Assembly: GCF_024129735.1 (NCBI RefSeq)
Contig: NZ_JAMXXK010000018.1
Span: forward strand, 1 to 54,670
DNA from: Acinetobacter lwoffii
Lineage (GTDB): Bacteria > Pseudomonadota > Gammaproteobacteria > Pseudomonadales > Moraxellaceae
DNA length: 54,670 bases
Direction: 5' to 3'
In this document: piece by piece, positions 1 to 8,353 of the stretch
How the letters are laid out: the number at the start of each line of letters is the position of its first letter
Numbering within the stretch: position 1 is the stretch's first letter
Notes under the pieces: generated by a model
The model's input: the letters and a program-made list of their open reading frames with translations, nothing else
Databases searched by the model: none
What the model was told of the DNA's origin: nothing
Program-made: the position numbers and the translations under genes

Positions 1-1
1 C

Positions 2-43
2 ATCCAAGGATTATCTCTTGAATTAAATAATTTTGCTGATTAA
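2..43 (+). CDS. 3' end of an unidentified gene running in from the left (partial)
   Basis: The first bases read as an open frame of 13 codons ending GLSLELNNFAD and a TAA stop. The start lies outside the window. The fragment is too short to identify and could be chance; it is listed only because the frame is open to the window edge. Confidence 0.2.
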   Translation: MQGLSLELNNFAD

Positions 44-96
44 TTTAAGATCAAATAAATTGTACGTTTTTTGATTTATGACGGAAGTCTAATGTT

Positions 97-447
97 TTGA
101 ACTCAAAAACAAGTTGTATTAAACGTAGTATTGAATCAAGAACATTAATAATTGTAGAAAATGCAACAGCAGAACTTAATAAGAATTCTAGTTCTAGATG
201 TTATATAAATGGGATGACTCCACTCAATGAAAGCGGCTCACAAATATGCTTCCCTATTTTACACCCTATTACGAATGAGGTAATTTATGTATTAACTGTT
301 TCATGCAATAAGCAAAATTCATTTAAAAATGAAGATTTTGAATTCTATCAATGGCTTTTAGGTGTTTTCACTCAAAGACTATTATTAGAAATATCCCTAG
401 AAATTTTGAAAAATAATTTTCAACGAGAAAACAGTCATGCAGCATAA
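97..447 (+). pseudogene. Probable remnant of a GAF-domain-like protein
   Basis: An open frame of 116 codons with only a TTG start (97) and no convincing ribosome binding site. The stretch ICFPILHPITNEVIYVLTVS followed by a helix (NEDFEFYQWLLGVFTQRLLLE) looks like the second half of a GAF domain, where a beta strand pair leads into the last helix; this is a fold-level impression only. The frame is closed by a TGA at 79-81, so the N-terminal half is missing. A short ATG frame at 78 ends after four codons, which suggests a decayed gene. The region is AT-rich, and the frame overlaps the next small reading frame by 11 bases. I cannot name a function. Confidence 0.3.
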
Positions 448-595
448 AAATGAATTAGAAAATAAATCTCAAAAATCAACAAAGCCTGAAGAAACAGCTA
501 TGCAACAATTAGAGATTCAAAATTTAAAGAAAAGAATAGAGGAACTTAATAAAATTTTAGAACAGTTCTCTAAAAATAATGCTAAATCTAAATAA
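437..595 (+). CDS. Small coiled-coil protein, 52 aa
   Basis: ATG at 437 opens a 52-codon frame starting MQHKNELENKSQKSTKPEE and ending NNAKSK. The middle (TAMQQLEIQNLKKRIEELNK) has a regular heptad of I/L residues and is a good short coiled coil. It overlaps the end of the upstream frame by 11 bases, as in a translationally coupled pair. There is no clear Shine-Dalgarno sequence. Function unknown; it could equally be part of the decayed upstream locus. Confidence 0.35.
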   Translation: MQHKNELENKSQKSTKPEETAMQQLEIQNLKKRIEELNKILEQFSKNNAKSK

Positions 596-757
596 CTAAT
601 ATAGCTATAATCTTTGAAAATAAAAATTAATTTAGCTTTGTTATCCCTTTGTAATTTCAGTTGAAAAATCAACCAATAAAATCCTATTTATGAAGCACTT
701 AATTTTTATAAATGTATGATCAAGCCTCTTTTTTCCTATTTCCTTAAAAGAGTTTAT

Positions 758-1138
758 ATGAACATGCTTAAAACAATGATCGCAACTGCAATCGTAGCGA
801 CTTCTGCATCTGCAATGGCAACTGAAGTTCAAGTTGCGCCAGCAACTGTTGTAACCAAAACAACCCAAACTGTTGCCAAAGAAGCTGCTGCACCTGTACA
901 AGCGAAAGTTGAAGCGACTCAAGCGACTGTTACTGCAACTCAACAAGCGGCTGAAACTAAAGCTGAAGCAGTAAAAACAGAAGCGACGACTCAAGTAGAA
1001 ACGGCTCAAGCTACAGCAGAACAACACGTTGAAGCTGCGAAAACTGAGGCAGTAGAAACCAAAGACGCGGCTGCTGAAAAAGCAGAAGTAAAAGCTGAGA
1101 AAAAAGGCTGGTTCTCTTGGTTTAAAAAAGCGGCTTAA
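758..1138 (+). CDS. Secreted Ala/Glu/Lys-rich coiled-coil protein
   Basis: Start chosen at ATG 758, not an in-frame ATG at 716, because AAAAGAG lies just upstream and a signal peptide follows at once (MNMLKTMIATAIVATSASAMA, cleavage probably after AMA). The mature part, about 105 aa, is almost only A, E, K, T, Q and V in a helical pattern (repeated ATVTATQQAAETKAEA-type units) and ends in a cationic aromatic tail GWFSWFKKAA. Such a protein should be a periplasmic or surface helix; the tail could touch a membrane. No enzymatic motif is present and no partner is suggested by the neighbours. It stands alone and ends in a strong terminator. Confidence 0.75.
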   Translation: MNMLKTMIATAIVATSASAMATEVQVAPATVVTKTTQTVAKEAAAPVQAKVEATQATVTATQQAAETKAEAVKTEATTQVETAQATAEQHVEAAKTEAVETKDAAAEKAEVKAEKKGWFSWFKKAA

Positions 1139-1158
1139 GCTTTTTAAAAGCATAAAAA

Positions 1159-1184
1159 AAGATGTCAGCCTGACATCTTTTTTT
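1159..1184 (+). terminator. Rho-independent terminator after the Ala-rich protein
   Basis: GATGTCA (1161-1167) pairs with TGACATC (1171-1177) and is followed by a T run; the A run before it lets it work on the other strand as well. Confidence 0.85.
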
Positions 1185-1240
1185 GTTTTGGAGTGTCTTA
1201 TTTAAGCTCAAGAATTTAAAAAAAATCCTCAATCTTTTAT

Positions 1241-2104
1241 TTAAACCTTCTGCGCCAGCATCGTGGCAAAATGCTGTTTAATCCGCTGGCCCTGCTCATC
1301 GACACGGTATAGCTCACCGATATCTTCATTGTATTTCACAATATTCCAGCCCTCATAATACCCTCGCAACTCCCCCGGCTGAAAAGCAAATGGAAAATCG
1401 GCTTGTGCCGGAATATCTGGCGTATCCATGGCACAGACAATCAGGTTATAGCCACCCGGCACAGTCGCCTGCTGCATCTGTGCAATCAGCGGTGGAATGG
1501 TTTTCGCCTCAAGGAACATCATCACCACGGTACAGTAGATAAAGTCATATTGGCCTGCAATACTGGTATCCGTGTTAAGGTCGCGGCGCTGCACCTGCAC
1601 ATGATCAATCTGTTCCGTCTGTACAATCTGTCTTAAAGTCTGCAAACTGTTTTCGTTGACATCCCAAGCATCGACATTAAAGCCGTTCTGGCTTAAATAA
1701 AGCGCATTACGCCCTGTACCGCAGCCGACGTCCAGCGCACGACCACCTTTTAAATAGGGCATGGCGGCCAGCACTTCAGAATGGGGAGGATTCAACTGAT
1801 ATTTCTTGATGAAGTAATCCTCAGGCCGGCAGTAAAAACGCAGCTGGCATTCGACATCTTCACTGGCAGAGACAATTTTGTGCCAGGCCTCAGGCTCAAT
1901 AAATGGCGGTTGCTGCTCTGGTGTAAACACATGCTCGGATTGCACTGCACCAGATTCTTCCAGCATGGCAAAATGCAGCTCACCTTTTAATACTGTCAAT
2001 TTCGCCCAGGTACCCGCTTTGGTATTGTGCTGATTCTTGAAGTCCTGAGGAATGCTCTGCTGGGTCCAGACTGGAAGTTCCTTATAACATCTCAACTGTT
2101 GCAT
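1241..2104 (-). CDS. tehB: TehB, SAM-dependent tellurite-resistance methyltransferase
   Basis: A 287-residue protein with two parts. Residues 1 to about 95 form a small beta-rich domain (VWTQQSIPQDFKNQHNTKAG, then IEPEAWHKI) typical of the DUF1971 extension of long TehB proteins. Residues from about 115 hold a class I methyltransferase: motif I is ALDVGCGTGRNALYLS, the acidic post-I loop is VDAWDVNE, and YDFIYCTVVMMFL is the motif IV region. TehB uses S-adenosylmethionine to detoxify tellurite and related oxyanions in the cytoplasm. It is a single gene with no tehA beside it. Confidence 0.88.
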   Translation of the reverse strand: MQQLRCYKELPVWTQQSIPQDFKNQHNTKAGTWAKLTVLKGELHFAMLEESGAVQSEHVFTPEQQPPFIEPEAWHKIVSASEDVECQLRFYCRPEDYFIKKYQLNPPHSEVLAAMPYLKGGRALDVGCGTGRNALYLSQNGFNVDAWDVNENSLQTLRQIVQTEQIDHVQVQRRDLNTDTSIAGQYDFIYCTVVMMFLEAKTIPPLIAQMQQATVPGGYNLIVCAMDTPDIPAQADFPFAFQPGELRGYYEGWNIVKYNEDIGELYRVDEQGQRIKQHFATMLAQKV

Positions 2105-2320
2105 AATTTTTTGCCCTCCATATCATCCATGCTCCGCCTGTCATTCTTTTGGCAGCGGTAATTAATTCAGCATAGCCTGTTCAAATCGAAATTGGAATCA
2201 GCGCCTGTTCGCGCTGTGCCGATGCAACAGCAAGATCAATACCAGTTTTTTATCAAAATAAAAAAGCTGCCTCTCTTGAGACAGCTCGGTTATCTATCAA
2301 CGAGGAATATGACGATTCGA

Positions 2321-2593
2321 TTAATGCAGCAGTTCCGACTTTAGCCAGTTGATATATTTATCCTGATCCATAAAATCCGGTGCGCTCCCCAGATCCAGAC
2401 TGAAATACTGCTGATTGAACTGAATCACAATCTGTTCGGTATAGTGCCAGTCCTCGATCAGCGTGAAATATTGATCCAAGAACAACCGGTTCTTGTCCCC
2501 GTTATTCATCCTTTGTAATTTTGGACATGTTTTATTTGCGACAAACTCACCGTACACCTGCTGAATATCAGCAAAAACCTGAATTGTTTGCAT
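2321..2593 (-). CDS. Hypothetical protein, 90 aa
   Basis: Starts MQTIQVFADIQQVYGEFVAN; the ATG is preceded by CAGGTGAG, a plausible ribosome binding site. A small soluble acidic protein, rich in aromatic residues and without signal peptide or membrane segment (YFTLIEDWHYTEQIVIQFNQ in the middle). Codon usage matches the core genes around it. No domain is recognised. Confidence 0.55.
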   Translation of the reverse strand: MQTIQVFADIQQVYGEFVANKTCPKLQRMNNGDKNRLFLDQYFTLIEDWHYTEQIVIQFNQQYFSLDLGSAPDFMDQDKYINWLKSELLH

Positions 2594-2702
2594 GACTCAC
2601 CTGCTTAAATGTTATGTCGTGATCTGTGCGACCCTTTCAATTTAGCAAGCGAGTTTGAACAGCAGATGACAGTCCTATGGCAATCCTGTCATCTCAGTCA
2701 GG

Positions 2703-3452
2703 CTACAACTTGTTTTCAACCGCTTTCTGGTTAGCGCTCGCCACTCGTTCCGTCTGTTTATTCAGGTGCAGCATTTCTTTATACAGCGCATTAAACTCTT
2801 GCACGGCTTTATCGTCATAGAACATAAAGGTGTTATTTTTCTTTTGCCATTTATGCTTTTTCAGTACTGCAAATAAGGCATCAGCCTTGGCCAGCGTCTG
2901 TTTTTCAATTTCAAAAATGACATGTGCATTACTATTTTGCTGACTGTCTTTCAGGGTCAGGCTCAGTTGCTGGCGATAACGGTTTTTAATATCCAGTTGT
3001 TGTGCCTTGTCGATCAGCTCGGCATCGCGCTGCTGGATTTTCTGCTGATAGCTGTTCACAATCTGATGGACTTGCTTGAGCATGGCTTCAGTTTCTTTAT
3101 AGCCTTGTGCCTGATCCTTGGTCAAGCGGTCGATATTCAGAAAATTCTGCCAGTTGGCGGCTTTTAAGTCGCGTAGATACTGATTGCGTTCCTCGGCACT
3201 ATCGCGCAATTGCCCCAGCATAAACTCAGCCATGATGGCATAGTCACCATCCAGACGGTCATCTTCAAGTTCAATCTGAATCGGTTTAGACCAGTCCTGT
3301 GCCTGCTGCGCAATGCTCTCGGTTTTTTCTTCGAGCACGGTTTCATATTCGAGCAGCTCGGCCTGATGTTTTTGCTGAACCGAATTCTGATAAAACAGCC
3401 CAATAAAAATTGCCAGTGTCACAGCGGCTACAATCATAAAAACACGCGGCAT
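2703..3452 (-). CDS. Membrane-anchored coiled-coil protein, 249 aa
   Basis: Residues 3-23 (RVFMIVAAVTLAIFIGLFYQ) form one transmembrane helix or uncleaved signal anchor. The rest is helical and charged: a coiled coil around residues 25-50, another around 100-160 (ETEAMLKQVHQIVNSYQQKI), and a C-terminal helix ending ANQKAVENKL. This layout predicts a periplasmic protein tethered to the inner membrane, perhaps a structural or accessory envelope factor. No catalytic motif is visible and the neighbours do not suggest a partner. Confidence 0.6.
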   Translation of the reverse strand: MPRVFMIVAAVTLAIFIGLFYQNSVQQKHQAELLEYETVLEEKTESIAQQAQDWSKPIQIELEDDRLDGDYAIMAEFMLGQLRDSAEERNQYLRDLKAANWQNFLNIDRLTKDQAQGYKETEAMLKQVHQIVNSYQQKIQQRDAELIDKAQQLDIKNRYRQQLSLTLKDSQQNSNAHVIFEIEKQTLAKADALFAVLKKHKWQKKNNTFMFYDDKAVQEFNALYKEMLHLNKQTERVASANQKAVENKL

Positions 3453-3678
3453 GTATACGCTCCAGCTCTGTCAGTCAGATCTTGTTGATTTACATCCACT
3501 ATGCTTATTTTTTAAACACAATTCAAGGCATTTGATTTTTCCAATAATATGTCTAGCTTAGACAGAAATTGCTCCTCTCACAAAGCCATCCTTTCCCAGA
3601 ACACTATTTTGTCGATCTCGTTGCATGACAGCTTGAATAAGCTTGTTAAACAAAATTATCTAGACCGACAGGCGCACA

Positions 3679-4179
3679 TTATGGGGAATTAAATGGCAGG
3701 CTCAGATTCAGCCGGTTCGGATCGAATTGTTCCCGAACAATATTCACATTGGTGGCATCGCGGTTAATTCCAAAAGGTTGCAGCAGTACATATACCCCAT
3801 TTCTTGGGTCTGAAGACTGCAAGCCCTGTGCGATGGCCAATACATATTCACGGAACACCACAGGCAGGCTATCCAGATCAGGGTCGGCAGGTGCACGCAT
3901 CACATCAATATTCGCGACCACATCACCATCCACGCTATAGGCCTGAATTTCACGTTCAATTTTCATCAGGCGCATTTGCAGGGCCTTACGCTGGCTGTTC
4001 TGTTCCTGATAAGGCAACATTTTTTCAGTCACGGCGCGCAGTTCCGGTTCCGCCATGACGGTCAGAGTCGGCAAGACGACAGAATCAGCAGCAGGCGCAG
4101 CATGGCTTAATATCGGTAGGCTAAAAGCAGTACAGGCCGTAAGAAGGCCGAGTTTAATTGGTGTTAGGAGATTCATCAT
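3679..4179 (-). CDS. Secreted protein of unknown function
   Basis: Start placed at 4179 because GAGGGTG lies four bases upstream on the minus strand and a signal peptide begins there (MMNLLTPIKLGLLTACTAF, ending SHAAPA). The longer frame to 4212 adds 11 residues without function. The mature protein, about 140 aa, begins ADSVVLPTLTVMAEPELRAV, a phrase like the plug start of TonB-dependent receptors (LPTLTVMA), but no receptor barrel follows. A helical stretch (QRKALQMRLMKIEREIQAYS) and DPNRLNLSLPF at the end are the remaining marks. Probably periplasmic; function unknown. Confidence 0.65.
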   Translation of the reverse strand: MMNLLTPIKLGLLTACTAFSLPILSHAAPAADSVVLPTLTVMAEPELRAVTEKMLPYQEQNSQRKALQMRLMKIEREIQAYSVDGDVVANIDVMRAPADPDLDSLPVVFREYVLAIAQGLQSSDPRNGVYVLLQPFGINRDATNVNIVREQFDPNRLNLSLPFNSP

Positions 4180-4363
4180 TTTCACCCTCGTTTGGAAAAG
4201 GGAAAGCATCAAAGCTAAATCTTACAAATAATGCCCGTGTCTATTGTTAAGTTTGATAAACGGTCAATCAGGAAGAAAAAAGCAGGAAACGTCGAAAAAG
4301 AAGAAGTTGAAACAACTGAAAAATAGAAAAGAATAATGTTGATCTGGCTTTGGTGCAGGCAAA

Positions 4364-4397
4364 AAAAATCCCCAAACCAAGTTTGAGGATTTTTTGA
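4364..4397 (-). terminator. Terminator of the downstream tRNA-Phe copy
   Basis: Inverted repeat AATCC.CAAAC / GTTTG.GGATT with a T run on the minus strand, directly downstream of the tRNA. Confidence 0.75.
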
Positions 4398-4400
4398 ATA

Positions 4401-4476
4401 TGGTGGCGAGACCCAGGATCGAACTGGGGACACACGGATTTTCAATCCGTTGCTCTACCTACTGAGCTATCACGCC
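4401..4476 (-). tRNA. tRNA-Phe (GAA), copy 1
   Basis: A 76-base cloverleaf with CCA encoded. The anticodon loop TTGAAAA gives anticodon GAA; T-loop GTTCGATC and D-loop AGCTCAGTAGGTAGAGC are canonical. The acceptor stem GGCGTGA / TCTCGCC carries one T-T mismatch at pair 5-68, which is also in the second copy and so is not a sequencing error. Confidence 0.96.
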
Positions 4477-4558
4477 GATGCGGTGTATTAAGCCGTATCT
4501 GGCCTCATTAGTCAATCAAAATTATGAAAAAAATATTTGAGTGGCTGATTTTTGGCCT

Positions 4559-4590
4559 AAAAAAAATCCCTGATGGGATCAGGGATTGAA
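4559..4590 (-). terminator. Terminator of the upstream tRNA-Phe copy
   Basis: AATCCCTGAT / ATCAGGGATT hairpin with a T run in the minus-strand sense, between the two tRNA genes. Confidence 0.8.
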
Positions 4591-4613
4591 AACTTTGAAA
4601 TCGTTTTAAAATA

Positions 4614-4689
4614 TGGTGGCGAGACCCAGGATCGAACTGGGGACACACGGATTTTCAATCCGTTGCTCTACCTACTGAGCTATCACGCC
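4614..4689 (-). tRNA. tRNA-Phe (GAA), copy 2
   Basis: Identical in sequence to the copy at 4401-4476 over all 76 bases, with its own terminator between them. The pair is a tandem duplication 213 bases apart. Confidence 0.96.
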
Positions 4690-4853
4690 GATGTCGCGTA
4701 TTAAACAGTTTCAGCTGTAAATCGTCAAGAGCAGACAGAATAATTTTTATCAAATGTTTACTTTTCCATCAACTCATGTCTATTTGAGTCATAAATCGAA
4801 CAATGTTTACCAAAGACCTCAGCAATAAAACAGATTTAAGCGCTTATTTACAT

Positions 4854-4880
4854 AAAAAAGCAGCCTAACGGCTGCTTGAT
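4854..4880 (-). terminator. Terminator of the GNAT gene
   Basis: AGCAGCC / GGCTGCT hairpin with a T run on the minus strand, 13 bases after the stop codon of the GNAT gene. Confidence 0.85.
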
Positions 4881-4892
4881 ATTGCTCTATTT

Positions 4893-5270
4893 TCAGATTT
4901 TTTCCAGATTGGCCAGACAACGATGAATGGCCCCACAGCCCGGCACAAAGTTTTTCACGCCTTTTTCTTCTTCCATGCGGCAAACTTCGCTCACCAGCCT
5001 TTCTGCAACGCCACGACCACGGTTGGCCGGATGTACGACGATATTTTCCAGAATCCGGCTTTCACCCTGTCCGGTGCACCAGATTGCCCCAATAATTTTG
5101 CTATTAAATTCTGCGCTATAAACTGAGGTATACTGTGCAAGGTTTTGCTCTAGTTGTTCCATGGCATCTGCCCCGTCACTAAATTCAGGGCTCGTGTCAT
5201 ACAGTCGCTCAAGCTGGCTGCGCACTTCGTCATTTTCTAAAGAAGTATAAGCATGTACGGTGATAGGCAT
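4893..5270 (-). CDS. GNAT-family protein, possibly PanZ/PanM-like
   Basis: A 125-residue single-domain GNAT protein. The acetyl-CoA binding motif A is ILENIVVHPANRGRGVAERL (R-G-R-G-V-A), followed by the expected alpha helix. The size and the short C-terminal tail match the PanZ/PanM family, whose member in enterics senses acetyl-CoA and triggers maturation of aspartate decarboxylase PanD. That assignment is inference from length and layout; an ordinary small acetyltransferase is the alternative. It is transcribed away from hisB and shares the intergenic region with it. Confidence 0.7.
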   Translation of the reverse strand: MPITVHAYTSLENDEVRSQLERLYDTSPEFSDGADAMEQLEQNLAQYTSVYSAEFNSKIIGAIWCTGQGESRILENIVVHPANRGRGVAERLVSEVCRMEEEKGVKNFVPGCGAIHRCLANLEKI

Positions 5271-5366
5271 TGATAAACCCTCCTGAGCAATCTAATATGC
5301 GGTGACTTCGTCACGGCGAAAATATTTTCTACATCAATCATTTTGACGTATTTGAGGAACGTGTCT

Positions 5367-5960
5367 ATGACAGATCGTATCAGTGAAGTGGTAAGAAATA
5401 CCAACGAAACCAAAATTCGAGTTCGTTTGAATCTCGATGGTACTGGTCAAGGCACCTTAAACACGGGTATTCCCTTTTTAGATCATATGATTGATCAAAT
5501 CAAGCGTCATGGCCTGTTTGATATTGATATTCATTGTGATGGCGACCTGGAAATTGACGACCATCATACTGTGGAAGACTGCGGTATTACGCTGGGTCAG
5601 GCATTTGCACAGGCATTAGGCGATAAAAAAGGCCTGAAACGCTATGGTCATTTCTATGCGCCACTCGATGAGTCTTTAAGCCGTGTCGTGGTGGATCTGT
5701 CTGGTCGTCCGGGTCTGTTTATGGATATTCCATTTACCCGTGCCATGATCGGCCGTTTTGATGTGGATTTATTCTCTGAGTTTTTCCAGGGCTTTGTAAA
5801 CCATTCCTTGATGACGGTGCATATCGACAACCTGAAAGGCAAAAACAGCCATCACCAGATCGAAAGCGTATTTAAAGCATTTGCGCGTGCGCTGCGTATG
5901 GCCTGTGAAGTGGATCCACGTGCTGCCAATACAGTAGCTTCAACCAAAGGTACACTGTAA
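5367..5960 (+). CDS. hisB: HisB, imidazoleglycerol-phosphate dehydratase
   Basis: Start at ATG 5367 with TGAGGAAC upstream; an in-frame TTG at 5343 is unlikely. The 197-residue protein is the monofunctional dehydratase. The metal-binding motifs DDHHTVED and NSHHQIES and the start of the fold ([20 protein letters not shown]) are intact. It converts imidazole-glycerol phosphate to imidazole-acetol phosphate in histidine synthesis and forms a manganese-bridged 24-mer. The TAA stop overlaps the hisH start codon (TAATG), so the two are translationally coupled. Confidence 0.97.
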   Translation: MTDRISEVVRNTNETKIRVRLNLDGTGQGTLNTGIPFLDHMIDQIKRHGLFDIDIHCDGDLEIDDHHTVEDCGITLGQAFAQALGDKKGLKRYGHFYAPLDESLSRVVVDLSGRPGLFMDIPFTRAMIGRFDVDLFSEFFQGFVNHSLMTVHIDNLKGKNSHHQIESVFKAFARALRMACEVDPRAANTVASTKGTL

Positions 5961-6577
5961 TGACCCGTATTGCCCTTCTTGATTATGGCATGGGAAATTT
6001 GCACTCTGCGGCAAAAGCATTAGAACATGTCGGTGCCACAGTTGATGTGACCAATGATCCAAAACTGATTGCGCAAGCAGACAAGATTGTCTTTCCGGGC
6101 GTAGGCGCGATGCGTGACTGCATGCAAGGTATGCACGAAGCCGGGATTGATGAAGTGGTACGCAATGCCGTATTTAACAAGCCGGTACTGGCCATTTGTG
6201 TGGGTATGCAAGCCTTGATGCAACATTCTGAAGAGAATGGTGGTACCGATGCACTGGGTATTTTCGAAGGTGCGGTCAAGCACTTTCCGGAAATGGCGGG
6301 CTTAAAAGTGCCACATATGGGCTGGAACCAGGTGCATCAGGCTGATCCAGAGCATCCGATGTGGAACAATATCGAACAGGATGCGCGTTTCTACTTTGTA
6401 CATAGCTATTATGTAGAGCCACAAGATTCAGACCTGGTGGCAGCTACTTGTACCTATGGCATTGAATTCTGCACCGCGATTCATAAAGAAAACTTGTTCG
6501 CGACCCAGTTCCATCCGGAAAAGAGTCATACCGCCGGTTTGCAGTTATTGAAAAACTTTGTGGACTGGAAAATCTGA
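5960..6577 (+). CDS. hisH: HisH, glutamine amidotransferase subunit of IGP synthase
   Basis: A 205-residue class I glutamine amidotransferase. The nucleophile is in [10 protein letters not shown], the His-Glu pair in FHPEKS near the C terminus, and the N terminus [18 protein letters not shown] is typical. HisH releases ammonia from glutamine and channels it into HisF, here encoded separately at 12274. The start codon overlaps the hisB stop. A terminator follows. Confidence 0.97.
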   Translation: MTRIALLDYGMGNLHSAAKALEHVGATVDVTNDPKLIAQADKIVFPGVGAMRDCMQGMHEAGIDEVVRNAVFNKPVLAICVGMQALMQHSEENGGTDALGIFEGAVKHFPEMAGLKVPHMGWNQVHQADPEHPMWNNIEQDARFYFVHSYYVEPQDSDLVAATCTYGIEFCTAIHKENLFATQFHPEKSHTAGLQLLKNFVDWKI

Positions 6578-6589
6578 TTTTCCTTTCGC

Positions 6590-6622
6590 CTAAAAAGCTC
6601 GCAGATTGCGGGCTTTTTTTAT
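6590..6622 (+). terminator. Terminator of hisBH
   Basis: AAAGCTCGC / GCGGGCTTT hairpin followed by a T run just after hisH. Confidence 0.85.
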
Positions 6623-6738
6623 TCATTTAGATTAGTTCACTGCTAGTGATTCTGACTATTTTTTAGTCATTAAAATTGTTATGATGTTGAAGTAACTCAT
6701 TATATTTAAAAATAATTAAACTCAGGGGAAATACAATA

Positions 6739-7272
6739 ATGAATCCACACTATCCAAGCAATGAATCAGCTTTAAGCCCAAATGGTCGTTTTGGCCGCTT
6801 GTCTTATCTCGGCTGGAACATGCTAATGACCTTTTCGCTCCTGATCATCATTGGGATCATTGCAGCTTTTTCACCTGGCCTATTTATGGATAGCTCTGCC
6901 TTGGCAGGCTCATCCATGGTTGCAACTGTTCTCATCGGACTCGCTTACTTGGTCATGCTTTATTTTAGTTTTGTTTTTACTATTCGCCGTCTACATGACC
7001 GCAATCATACTGGATGGTTATCGCTGCTGATCTTGGTTCCGCTACTCAATCTGATTTTTATCCTTTATCTGATTTTTGCCAAAGGTGATGACAGAAGCAA
7101 TCAATACGGCCCGCGACGTACCACCAAAGCTTGGGAAAAGGTGTTGGGATTGATTTATGTACTTATTTTTCCAATCGGTATTTTAGCCGCGATTGCAATC
7201 CCAGCTTATCAAGACTATGTGACGCGTGCTCAACAGGCACAGATGGAACAGAGTAGCTATCACACTGATTAA
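6739..7272 (+). CDS. DUF805 membrane protein with a pilin-like C-terminal helix
   Basis: AGGGGAAA lies 9 bases upstream of the ATG. Residues 14 to about 125 are a DUF805 domain: NGRFGRLSYLGWNML at the start, FTIRRLHDRNHTGWLSLLIL in the middle and FAKGDDRSNQYGP at the end, with three to four membrane helices. Residues about 143-166 add a further hydrophobic segment, FPIGILAAIAIPAYQDYVTR, which is nearly the text of the N-terminal helix of a type IV pilin (GILAAIAIPAYQDYVTRAQ), but without the leader peptide or the FTLIE motif. Membrane location is clear; function is unknown. Confidence 0.8.
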   Translation: MNPHYPSNESALSPNGRFGRLSYLGWNMLMTFSLLIIIGIIAAFSPGLFMDSSALAGSSMVATVLIGLAYLVMLYFSFVFTIRRLHDRNHTGWLSLLILVPLLNLIFILYLIFAKGDDRSNQYGPRRTTKAWEKVLGLIYVLIFPIGILAAIAIPAYQDYVTRAQQAQMEQSSYHTD

Positions 7273-7289
7273 TCCTATTTAAATTTTGT

Positions 7290-7320
7290 ATAAAGCTCAT
7301 TCTTTATGGGCTTTATTTTT
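7290..7320 (+). terminator. Terminator of the DUF805 gene
   Basis: Nine-base-pair stem AAAGCTCAT / ATGGGCTTT (two G-T pairs) followed by a T-rich tract. Confidence 0.75.
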
Positions 7321-7369
7321 GCCTAGAGCTGGAAAAGTGATTAAGCTGAACGCATTCATTTCATGATTA

Positions 7370-8035
7370 ATGCGTATGGAACAGCGGCTGGAAATTTTAC
7401 CAAGCAAGGAACAAATTCAGGCCTTTCCTGTATTTAAAAATCTTCCGATGCAACAGATTCAGGTGATTAATCGCCTGGAACAATGTCATGCCCTTGAACA
7501 GGAGCTAAAAAGCTGTGCAGTTCTGGGTTTCGATTCTGAATCCAAGCCCACCTTTAAAGTCAGTGAAGTCTCCACTGGGCCACATCTGATTCAGCTGGCG
7601 ACTTTAGACAAAGCCTATTTATTTCAAATGAACCCAGCCATCTGGACATTTCTCGCGCCGATTTTTGCCAGTCGTGATCAGATCAAGGTCGGTTTTGGCC
7701 TGAAAAATGATGCGCACCTGTTCCGTAAAAAAGGAATTGAGCTGAATAGTGTGATTGAACTGTCCAAATGTTTTAAAGCTTTTGGTTTAAACAATCCGGT
7801 CGGATTAAAAAATGCCATGGCATTGTTGTTTCAACTGAATTTCCCCAAATCCAAACGGATTAGCACCTCGAACTGGGCCAACAAGAAGCTCAGCCCGGCA
7901 CAAATTGACTATGCAGCCGCAGATGCCTATGCGCCCATGCTGGTATTTGAAGAATTACTGCGTCGGGATTTATTATCCAGAGAGATTCCCAATACTTCAT
8001 TAAAATTAAGAATCCGCCCTTCATCGACGGCTTAA
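7370..8035 (+). CDS. RNase D-like 3'-5' exonuclease domain protein
   Basis: About 220 residues of a DEDD-type exonuclease domain. Exo I is GFDSESKP (D and E), Exo II lies in VGFGLKNDAHLF and Exo III is YAAADAYAPMLVFEELL (Y-x3-D), so all four acidic residues are present. There is no HRDC domain, so it is not full-length RNase D but a stand-alone exonuclease of the kind acting on RNA or DNA 3' ends. Two in-frame ATGs (7370, 7376) are possible and neither has a strong ribosome binding site. Confidence 0.8.
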   Translation: MRMEQRLEILPSKEQIQAFPVFKNLPMQQIQVINRLEQCHALEQELKSCAVLGFDSESKPTFKVSEVSTGPHLIQLATLDKAYLFQMNPAIWTFLAPIFASRDQIKVGFGLKNDAHLFRKKGIELNSVIELSKCFKAFGLNNPVGLKNAMALLFQLNFPKSKRISTSNWANKKLSPAQIDYAAADAYAPMLVFEELLRRDLLSREIPNTSLKLRIRPSSTA

Positions 8036-8043
8036 TCGCTTGC

Positions 8044-8208
8044 ATGGCCTGCTGGTACTGGCAACTTGATGTACGCATGAAAGCTGTAATGAGCGTGGTC
8101 GATGAGAGAGCTGTGACTTTAACAGGTCTTACAGCTTCGGTTATCGACCAGCTCAGTACACGACCCGTTGTGGAAAATCTGATCTCCATTCAAGAGATGG
8201 ATCATTAA
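8044..8208 (+). CDS. Possible small protein, 54 aa
   Basis: ATG at 8044 opens a frame starting MACWYWQLDVRMKAVMSVVD and ending SIQEMDH. It lies in the 318-base gap between the exonuclease gene and hisA. There is no ribosome binding site and no recognisable family; the frame also runs upstream into the exonuclease gene. The only support is that it fills the gap and is followed by a terminator-like hairpin. Confidence 0.22.
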   Translation: MACWYWQLDVRMKAVMSVVDERAVTLTGLTASVIDQLSTRPVVENLISIQEMDH

Positions 8209-8235
8209 AACCATTAAAATAAATTACCTCACTGC

Positions 8236-8260
8236 TACCTATCTATAGATAGGTTTTCTT
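8236..8260 (+). terminator. Terminator-like hairpin before hisA
   Basis: ACCTATCT (8237-8244) pairs with AGATAGGT (8247-8254) and is followed by TTTCTTTATT. The stem is A/T-rich with a two-base loop, so it is weaker than its neighbours. Confidence 0.5.
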
Positions 8261-8353
8261 TATTCATACCGTTTAAGAGTTAGAAATTTCGACTTTATTT
8301 GCTAAGATGAATACACTCAAATTCATTCTAAAGATTAAGCAAGGAGCGAAAGC

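Noticed and set aside
641..1153. Long minus-strand frame opposite the Ala/Glu-rich protein
   Set aside because: A by-product of the biased codons on the plus strand (Cys/Phe/Ser-rich translation); no start signal.
4215..4445. Minus-strand frame across tRNA-Phe
   Set aside because: It overlaps a tRNA and its terminator and encodes no plausible protein.
8036..8353. His leader or attenuator before hisA
   Set aside because: No run of His codons was found in the gap; the hairpin at 8236 is A/T-rich and looks like a terminator.
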